This document shows, in pieces, positions 1 through 5,993 of a stretch of DNA of 12,621 nucleotides. Both the position numbers and the translations under genes were made by a program. The stretch is from an uncultured Planctomycetaceae bacterium. GTDB taxonomy: Bacteria; Planctomycetota; Planctomycetia; Pirellulales; JACPPG01. Location of the stretch: assembly GCA_945957305.1 (NCBI GenBank), contig CAMFLN010000020.1:1-12621 (forward strand). The letters run 5' to 3'. Under the pieces are notes generated by a model. It was not told the DNA's origin and searched no databases. It worked only from the letters and a program-made list of their open reading frames with translations. The stretch's first letter is position 1. Every line of letters begins with the position of its first letter.

Positions 1-2
1 AT

Positions 3-539
3 GTGGCTGCGGTCGAGGCGTATGATTTCAGCCGGTTTCGTAAGCTGATCGACGTCGGCGGCGGTCGTGGCACGTTGATTTCGGCCATCTTGCGCGCCAA
101 TCCCCAGCTGCAAGGTGCCGTCTACGACCTGCCGAGCGTGATGGAGCAGACGCGTCGCTACCTGGCCGAGCAGGGGGTCGCCGACCGCTGCGAGGCCCTG
201 GGCGGAGACTTTTTCCAAAGCATTCCGTCCGGCGCTGACGCTTATATCTTGTCGACGGTGATTCACGATTGGCATAACGCCGATAGCGTGCGCATCCTGC
301 GCAACATTCATAGCGCGATGAATGGGCCCGGCACACTGCTCTTGGTCGAGCTGGTGCTGAAGCCGGGGAACGAACCCGACTTCGGCAAGTTGATGGACCT
401 GAACATGCTGGTGATGGCCGGGGGATTGGAACGGACGGCCGAGGAATTTCGCGCGCTGCTGGCCGCAGCCGGATTCGAGCTACAGCGGATCATCCCGACG
501 AAAAGTCCCTCGCATGTGATCGAGGCGGTGCGACGGTAG
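3..539 (+). CDS. O-methyltransferase, Methyltransf_2 family (5'-truncated by window edge)
   Basis: C-terminal catalytic half of a class I SAM-dependent O-methyltransferase of the plant COMT / ASMT / hydroxyneurosporene type, which methylates a hydroxyl group on a small, usually aromatic, acceptor in the cytosol. In the visible 178 residues, DVGGGRG (17-23) is the SAM-binding motif I, VYDLPSV (40-46) is the acidic loop contacting the SAM ribose, GDFF (68-71) is motif III, and HDW (88-90) holds the His that acts as general base in this family. ERT..EF..LL..AGF (143-158) is the usual family C-terminus. The family is normally about 340-370 residues with an N-terminal helical dimerisation domain; that part lies left of the window, so the first codon here is not the true start. 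The gene ends in TAG and converges on the next gene. The substrate cannot be predicted. Confidence 0.9.
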   Translation: MAAVEAYDFSRFRKLIDVGGGRGTLISAILRANPQLQGAVYDLPSVMEQTRRYLAEQGVADRCEALGGDFFQSIPSGADAYILSTVIHDWHNADSVRILRNIHSAMNGPGTLLLVELVLKPGNEPDFGKLMDLNMLVMAGGLERTAEEFRALLAAAGFELQRIIPTKSPSHVIEAVRR

Positions 540-590
540 GGAGTGGTTGGTTCTCGCCGTCTTACTCGCTGCGGGAAAAGTCAGCGGTGG

Positions 591-617
591 CCCAGGTTCA
601 TGGTCGGGAACCGGGTT

Positions 618-619
<2 letters not shown>
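591..619 (+). terminator. Likely intrinsic terminator after the O-methyltransferase gene
   Basis: CCC-A-GGTTC (591-599) pairs with GAACC-GGG (608-615) around an 8-nt loop. This gives 8 base pairs with one bulged A, followed directly by TTTT (616-619). It lies 52 nt beyond the methyltransferase stop codon and reaches into the TAA (complement of 618-620) of the convergent dioxygenase gene. The stem is short and the U-tract is only four bases, so it may be weak. On the minus strand there is no comparable T-run, so it probably serves only the rightward gene. Confidence 0.5.
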
Positions 620-1394
<775 letters not shown>

Positions 1395-1400
1395 TTGATT

Positions 1401-1406
1401 TCTCCC
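1401..1406 (-). promoter_or_regulatory. Shine-Dalgarno site fixing the dioxygenase start
   Basis: GGGAGA read on the minus strand, 6 nt before the ATG at 1394. It is one of the few clear Shine-Dalgarno sites in the window and is the main reason to reject the longer reading from 1553. Confidence 0.65.
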
Positions 1407-1426
1407 ACAATGCATGAGCAAATCAC

Positions 1427-1432
1427 AATATA
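1427..1432 (-). promoter_or_regulatory. Candidate -10 element (TATATT) for the dioxygenase gene
   Basis: TATATT on the minus strand would start transcription near 1420 and give a leader of roughly 26 nt that includes the Shine-Dalgarno site at 1401-1406. No good -35 hexamer is found at 16-18 nt spacing; that space is filled by the inverted repeat at 1433-1457, which suggests an activator-dependent or repressed promoter. This is inference from spacing only. Confidence 0.35.
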
Positions 1433-1457
1433 TCACAGACACGTGGGAGTACTGTGA
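1433..1457. promoter_or_regulatory. Inverted repeat in the divergent promoter region (candidate operator)
   Basis: TCACAG (1433-1438) and CTGTGA (1452-1457) form a perfect 6-bp dyad with a 13-bp spacer that contains the palindrome CACGTG (1440-1445). A second ATCACA at 1422-1427 repeats the one at 1432-1437 with a 10-bp period, about one helical turn. The site adjoins the candidate -10 of the leftward gene and lies about 12 bp upstream of the -35 of the rightward gene, so one bound regulator could affect both. Confidence 0.4.
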
Positions 1458-1469
1458 GGCGCCCGCTGC

Positions 1470-1497
1470 TTGCCAAGCGGCGCGCGAGCACGATAAT
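1470..1497 (+). promoter_or_regulatory. Sigma70-like promoter for the MDR oxidoreductase gene
   Basis: TTGCCA (1470-1475, 5 of 6 against TTGACA), a 16-bp spacer and GATAAT (1492-1497, 5 of 6 against TATAAT). Transcription would begin near 1503-1505. That is only about 6 nt before the ATG at 1510 but about 48 nt before the ATG at 1552, which bears on the choice of start for the downstream gene. Confidence 0.5.
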
Positions 1498-1551
1498 CCG
1501 GGGTAGAACATGACCCAGCCTTCTACCGATCCCGCGCGGAGCGTTGCCCCC

Positions 1552-2544
1552 ATGAAAGCCGCCTACGTTAAGCAAACCGGCCCGGCCGAATCGATCATTT
1601 ACGGAGACTTGCCTGATCCTATGCCAGGACCAGGCCAGGTGCTGGTGCGCGTGAAAGCGGTTTCGGTAAACCCCATCGACACGTACATTCGTGGCGGCCT
1701 GGTCAAGGCCGAGATTCCCTCGCCGTTCGTAATCGGCAGCGACCTGGCCGGCGTCGTCGAGCCGCTCGGCCCCGGGGCCTCGCAGTTCAAAGTCGGCGAC
1801 CGCGTCTGGGCCAGCAGCCAAGGGGTCGCTGCGCGACAAGGTTCCTTCGCCGAGTTGGTGCCGGTCGATGAAAAATGGCTGTTCCCCACGCCCGCTGGCG
1901 TCGACGATCGCGCCGTGGCGGCGATCGCACTGGTGGGCATTACCGCGCACCTGGGGCTGTTCAAGCGCGCACAACTTCGCGCGGGCGAGATTCTGTTTGT
2001 CAACGGCGGCAGCGGAGGTGTCGGCTCGGCCGTGGTGCAAATGGCCAAAGCCGTGGGAGCACGCGTCATCACGACCGCCGGCAGCGATGAAAAAACGGCC
2101 GAATGTCGCGCCCTCGGCGCGGACCTGGCGCTGAACTACAAAACCGCGGACGTCGACGCCGAGATTCGCCGTTTCGCCCCCCAGGGGGTCAACGTCTGGT
2201 GGGAGACGCTGCGCGAACCGGACTTTGACCGCACGGTGGGCCTGCTCGCCCGCGGGGGCCGCATGGTGCTGATGGCGGGGCGCGAGGCGCGTCCTCTGTT
2301 CCCCGTCGGCCCGTTCTATGTCAAAGATTGCTCGCTGCTGGGCTTTGCGATGTTCAACTCGACGGCGGAAGAGCACCGCAAGTGCGCCGAGGAAATCAAC
2401 CGCTGGCTGGCCGAAGGGAAACTCAAGCCGAAGATCGGCCGCGAGTTCAAGCTCTCCGAGGCCGCGGCCGCCCACAAACTGCAGGAAGAAAACACCCTGC
2501 ACAAGGCCGGAACGCTGGCAGGAAAGATCGTGCTCGTTCCCTGA
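1552..2544 (+). CDS. Zinc-less MDR superfamily oxidoreductase, quinone oxidoreductase (QOR) type
   Basis: A cytosolic NAD(P)H-dependent reductase of the medium-chain dehydrogenase superfamily, related to NADPH:quinone reductase. With the start at 1552 it has 330 residues (E. coli QOR has 327) and begins MKAAYVKQTGPAE, the usual family N-terminus. Visible landmarks are the N-terminal GroES-like domain with VNPIDTYIRGG (39-49), GSDLAGVV (62-69) where zinc enzymes would have GHE, GDRV (82-85), the Rossmann nucleotide motif NGGSGGVGSA (151-160), and GADLALNYK (189-197). There is no catalytic or structural zinc cysteine cluster. WWETL (216-220) replaces the more usual small/Asp-x-x-Gly segment. 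An in-frame ATG at 1510 adds 14 residues without family counterpart; 1552 is preferred because GGAG lies 10 nt upstream (1538-1541) and the promoter at 1470-1497 would leave 1510 almost leaderless. The substrate is unknown; an enone or quinone is typical. Confidence 0.88.
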   Translation: MKAAYVKQTGPAESIIYGDLPDPMPGPGQVLVRVKAVSVNPIDTYIRGGLVKAEIPSPFVIGSDLAGVVEPLGPGASQFKVGDRVWASSQGVAARQGSFAELVPVDEKWLFPTPAGVDDRAVAAIALVGITAHLGLFKRAQLRAGEILFVNGGSGGVGSAVVQMAKAVGARVITTAGSDEKTAECRALGADLALNYKTADVDAEIRRFAPQGVNVWWETLREPDFDRTVGLLARGGRMVLMAGREARPLFPVGPFYVKDCSLLGFAMFNSTAEEHRKCAEEINRWLAEGKLKPKIGREFKLSEAAAAHKLQEENTLHKAGTLAGKIVLVP

Positions 2545-2577
2545 AGACGCAACAGCGTGCAGCGCCTGCTCCGGCGG

Positions 2578-3930
2578 TTAGTACACCAGGTTCCAGCCGG
2601 CGGTAAACAACCAGTTCGTGCCGAGTTGCGGACCGTTCAGCGACTGGTAGGCCGGCGCCCCCGCCTCGATCGAGAAGCGTTGCCCCGGCAGGCGCGTGTT
2701 CGGCAGGAACAAGTTGATTCCGAACAGCAAGTCGACGCGCGACCCACCCTGCAAATTGGGATCATTCGTGGGCGAGAGGGCCTGGTTCAATCGTGGATCG
2801 GCATGCCGCACATTTCCCCACCACTGGCTATCGAGCCGGAACGAGGTGCTCAGCCGTTCGCCCCATCGTCGTGCGACCCACGCCGTGAGATCGGCGCGAT
2901 CCCCTAGCCGGTAATCCAAACGGTTACTGCCGGTGCGCACGGTGCCAATGCTTTGCACGCCCCACGACCACAAGTCGGTCTGGCCGCGATAGGTCAAGCC
3001 GGGCAACAGATCATAGGTTCCCGAACCTGTGCGAATGACATAGGGCAAGTTGGGCAGCGTCGGCGACGGCTGATCCACCTGCGAATCGAGAAAGCCCACG
3101 GGGAAGTTCATTCCGAAGTTCATGTGCAATTGCTGCCGGTAGCCGCGCCACAGCACGTACATGCCCGAGAGCGTGATATCGCCCGGTTCGGTGAAGCCAG
3201 TGCGATAGTCGGCGCCACCTGTCTCGGTGTAGTCGAGCGACGAGTGCTGGAACGGCAACTGTCCGAAGATCGTAAAATCGTCGGTCAGACCGTATTGCAC
3301 GATCAACAGCTGGCGATTCTGGTCCATGTGCGTCGGCACGAAGGGATAAGCGGCGCCAACCGCGGCGTCGCTGACCTTGTGCGTGCCGATAAAGTTGTCG
3401 TTGAACTCTTGAAAGTTGAATCGGTAGGAGAACAAGAACTGTCCGGCGCGTAACGTGGCGTCTTGCACAACGCCAACCGGCGCCAGTCCGTCAGGCCGCC
3501 CCAGGTCGATCGCCTGGTGCAACGTCGCGTCACGATAGAAAATACTTTCCGAATCCACGACCGGCGCACGGTATTGCAGCGGCACGTTGGGCTGGACAAT
3601 ACCCGTGGGCGGTGCAGCCAAAGCGTATTCCAGCGCCAAGGGTCCAACCGGCGGGGGGGCTGGCTGCGTGTAATCGCCCCAATTCGCTCGCTGTGGCTCG
3701 GCCGGTGGACCGACAAGTTGCGGGCGACCCTCGATCACGGGCGCCAAGGTGTTCGGCGCGGGGGGAGCCGTCGGCCCGCGCACGACTGGTTCGTTGTTCC
3801 CCGTGAGCATGACGGCGTCCATGGGCGTCCGCACCGGGCCGGGCAGCTGAGCGCGCGAAACGGCGCACATTAACCCCCAGCCCAGGAGGCTTGCCGCGAA
3901 GAACCAGCGGATGAGTCGTGCTGAGCTCAT
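2578..3930 (-). CDS. Outer-membrane beta-barrel 'transporter' protein (MetA-pathway/phenol-degradation type), fourth gene of the efflux operon
   Basis: A 450-residue exported protein. Residues 1-27 form a signal peptide (hydrophobic FFAASLLGWGL core, likely cleavage after SRA). Residues about 48-97 are proline-rich, and from about 160 the pattern alternates aromatic and polar residues as in beta-strands: GQFLFSYRFNF, DDFTIFGQLPF, GDITLSGMYVLW (250-261), MNFGMNFPVGF, the tail of a TGSGTYDLLPGL segment, then a final strand ending WNLVY with a terminal aromatic, as outer-membrane barrels do. The GDI..SG and GSGTYD..PG pattern resembles the family called 'putative MetA-pathway of phenol degradation' or simply 'transporter', often found near efflux genes; the biochemical role is not established. 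Its ATG lies one base after the OEP stop codon and lacks a nearby Shine-Dalgarno (the nearest GGAG is 16 nt away), so it is probably translated by coupling. Assignment rests on pattern recognition. Confidence 0.8.
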   Translation of the reverse strand: MSSARLIRWFFAASLLGWGLMCAVSRAQLPGPVRTPMDAVMLTGNNEPVVRGPTAPPAPNTLAPVIEGRPQLVGPPAEPQRANWGDYTQPAPPPVGPLALEYALAAPPTGIVQPNVPLQYRAPVVDSESIFYRDATLHQAIDLGRPDGLAPVGVVQDATLRAGQFLFSYRFNFQEFNDNFIGTHKVSDAAVGAAYPFVPTHMDQNRQLLIVQYGLTDDFTIFGQLPFQHSSLDYTETGGADYRTGFTEPGDITLSGMYVLWRGYRQQLHMNFGMNFPVGFLDSQVDQPSPTLPNLPYVIRTGSGTYDLLPGLTYRGQTDLWSWGVQSIGTVRTGSNRLDYRLGDRADLTAWVARRWGERLSTSFRLDSQWWGNVRHADPRLNQALSPTNDPNLQGGSRVDLLFGINLFLPNTRLPGQRFSIEAGAPAYQSLNGPQLGTNWLFTAGWNLVY

Positions 3931-3931
3931 A

Positions 3932-5722
3932 CTACTTCGCTGCGGGCTCCGCAGGGGGTGATGCCGGTGGCGCGGCGTTGGAACCGAGATTCAATTCGCT
4001 CAACGATTCGACCTGCAACAGGCGCGCCAGGTCCGCGACGGCCGTCCATTGCGTGGACAACAGGCTGATGTACGACGCCAAACCAATGGTCAGGTTCTGT
4101 TGCGCGACAATGATATCGCCGAACCCGACGGGTCCAGCCTTGCCCCGCGCTCCTTCGCCCTCTTGCTGATACCGGCCGTAGACACCGCGATAAGCGCGCG
4201 TCAAGTCCGGCAAAATCTGGTCGCGATTGTATTGCAACAAGATGCGGCTGGTTTCAAAGCGATTGAAGGCATCGACCAACTGCTGCGTCAGATCAAATTC
4301 GGAACGGCGAATCTGCTCCGACGTACGAATGATGTTTCCTTGGGCCGACATGATATTGCCGCGATTGCGGTCCCAGATCGGCAGCGGCACCCCGAACTGC
4401 ACGTTGTACGTGGTACGCGGAGTATTGGGTGTCGTAAAGTCGCGCTGAAACGTGCCGTAGACGTTGACGTCGGGCACCGGTGTCACGCGTTCCAGCCGCT
4501 GTTGCAGGCGCGCTTGCCCCTGCGAGTTGCGCGCGGCTTGGATGTCGGGATGAACGTTCAACATCCGCGCCAGCGCCGCCTCGTAGCTCAGCCGCGGGAC
4601 GGGCATTTCCGCGCTCCCTTCCAGGCGGGTCAGCGGCAAGCCCGGCAGGCCGAGAGTCACGCCCAATGCTTTCCAGGCGGCAATATATTGCATCTGCGCC
4701 TGCACGAGCGCCGTGCGTGCCTGCACCGCCAGGCTGCGTAATTGGGCGGGCTCGTAGGGCGTGATCACGCCCCCCTTCAGCTTGTCGTCCTGGATCTGAT
4801 AGACCTCGCCCGTGAAGCGCACCAGCGCCTCGTTGATCATGACCGATTCTTGCGCCACCAGCACGTTGAAGTAGGCCGACTTGACCTGAGCCATCAGATC
4901 GATGCGGGCCCGGCGCAGGGTCAGCTGCGCGTTCATGACGTTCACGTTTGCGACAGAGCGCTGCAGTCCGAGCTTGTTGGCCGTCTTGATGACCTGTGTG
5001 CCGAAAACGCCCTGGTAATTGCGCGTCCCGGCCGAGCCGACCGTGTCGGCTTCGTAACCAATGACGGGGTTCGGATACACACCGGCTTGGATGGCTTGCC
5101 CCATCGCCACCGTGATTTCGGCGGTTGCTTGCGCAATGATCGGATTGTTCGCCAGCGCCATCTGCTCGAGATCCGCCAGGGTGAATAACTGGTTCGGATT
5201 CATCGGCTCCGCGAGCTTGGGCATAGGCGGCAAATCGGGGAACAAAGTATCGATCGCGCGCATACGTTGTTCTGGTTCGTCCAGCGGCGGCAGCCACAAC
5301 GGCGGTACGTTCGTACCGGGTAGCTCGGCGGGAATCTGCAATCGTTCCGTCAAGGTCATCGGACGCGTCGGATCGATCGGCGGACGCGGAACTTCTTCCT
5401 GGTAAGACACCGGACGCGCACCAGGCATTACCCTACCGGATGGCTCCATTCCACCCGTCGCGGCGACAGCCTGCGCTGGTAGGTTTCGCGGTGTGTTGTC
5501 GACCGCCGGCAAGCGCCTGACGATTTGCGGCGCCGTGCTCGGCGCCGGCAGTGGAGGCACAGCCGGCGGCGCGGAGGTCATCAGAGGGGGTGCAATCTGC
5601 GGCGGCACGTCGGGCGGCGTACGGCTCGCCAGGGGAGCCGCACAGCCGGCGGCTAGAAGCAACAGCGCGCAACCAGCCGTCGCGCGCCACCGACGGCGCG
5701 GACAATTTACGACTGCGGACAT
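3932..5722 (-). CDS. TolC/OEP-family outer-membrane efflux lipoprotein (CzcC-like)
   Basis: The outer-membrane exit duct of the tripartite RND pump. With the ATG at 5722 it has 596 residues. The n-region RRRWR is followed by a hydrophobic core and the lipobox LLAAGC with Cys27 and Ala at +2, so it should be lipidated and sent to the outer membrane. About 140 proline-rich residues (roughly 33-175) follow, which is far longer than the usual linker of OEP proteins. The two OEP repeats then begin at TLADLEQMALANNP (181-194) and around LSYEAALARMLNVHPDIQ (378-395); GVPLPIWDRNRGNI (444-457) is the hallmark turn of CzcC/CusC-type ducts. Long helical stretches with conserved YFNVL and FNRFETSR fit the coiled-coil tunnel. 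A GTG at 5743 could add seven residues; neither start has a good Shine-Dalgarno, and the ATG gives a standard signal peptide. It is preceded by czcA and is coupled to the barrel gene. Confidence 0.92.
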   Translation of the reverse strand: MSAVVNCPRRRWRATAGCALLLLAAGCAAPLASRTPPDVPPQIAPPLMTSAPPAVPPLPAPSTAPQIVRRLPAVDNTPRNLPAQAVAATGGMEPSGRVMPGARPVSYQEEVPRPPIDPTRPMTLTERLQIPAELPGTNVPPLWLPPLDEPEQRMRAIDTLFPDLPPMPKLAEPMNPNQLFTLADLEQMALANNPIIAQATAEITVAMGQAIQAGVYPNPVIGYEADTVGSAGTRNYQGVFGTQVIKTANKLGLQRSVANVNVMNAQLTLRRARIDLMAQVKSAYFNVLVAQESVMINEALVRFTGEVYQIQDDKLKGGVITPYEPAQLRSLAVQARTALVQAQMQYIAAWKALGVTLGLPGLPLTRLEGSAEMPVPRLSYEAALARMLNVHPDIQAARNSQGQARLQQRLERVTPVPDVNVYGTFQRDFTTPNTPRTTYNVQFGVPLPIWDRNRGNIMSAQGNIIRTSEQIRRSEFDLTQQLVDAFNRFETSRILLQYNRDQILPDLTRAYRGVYGRYQQEGEGARGKAGPVGFGDIIVAQQNLTIGLASYISLLSTQWTAVADLARLLQVESLSELNLGSNAAPPASPPAEPAAK

Positions 5723-5849
5723 TCGCTGGCTGCTGAAGATCACGCGATACTCGCCAAGAGACGCAACGAGAGTTCGTCACCCCGTGGCAACGCGACGTGG
5801 TCCGGCCGTCCGCCTGCGGAACCTGGACAACGCCCCCTGCTCACGCGCA

Positions 5850-5879
5850 ATCGAAAATTGCCGGTCGGCAAGGTTCGAT
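5850..5879. other. Stem-loop 1 in the czcA-oep intergenic gap
   Basis: ATCGAA (5850-5855) pairs with TTCGAT (5874-5879) and TTGCC (5858-5862) with GGCAA (5867-5871). The two helices are separated by a symmetric AA/GG internal loop and closed by a 4-nt loop: 11 base pairs in 30 nt. On the operon strand the 3' side contains TTTT inside the stem, not after it, so it is not a standard terminator. It lies about 130 nt before the OEP start. Confidence 0.5.
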
Positions 5880-5913
5880 CGCTTCCCTTGCGGTTTATCG
5901 GTGAGGCTGACCC

Positions 5914-5956
5914 TGCGGGATGAGGCGCTTCAACCGAAAGCGCCGGTAATTCCGCA
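5914..5956. other. Stem-loop 2 in the czcA-oep intergenic gap
   Basis: An inner perfect 7-bp stem GGCGCTT/AAGCGCC (5924-5930 with 5938-5944, loop of 7) is nested in an outer stem TGCGG/CCGCA (5914-5918 with 5952-5956). It begins 38 nt downstream of the czcA stop codon on the minus strand. No T-run follows, so it may act as an mRNA stabiliser, processing site or partial attenuator rather than a terminator. Confidence 0.5.
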
Positions 5957-5993
5957 AGCGAAGAGTCTGACGCAGCAACCTGCGCAGTTTGCG

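Noticed and set aside
1423..2502. Minus-strand open frame of 359 codons antisense to the oxidoreductase
   Set aside because: The plus-strand frame shows a complete MDR fold with its nucleotide motif; the antisense translation is Arg/His/Gly-rich and motif-free.
2545..2577. Terminator between the oxidoreductase and the barrel gene
   Set aside because: Only 4-bp hairpins (for example ACGC-AACA-GCGT) without T-runs are present on either strand.
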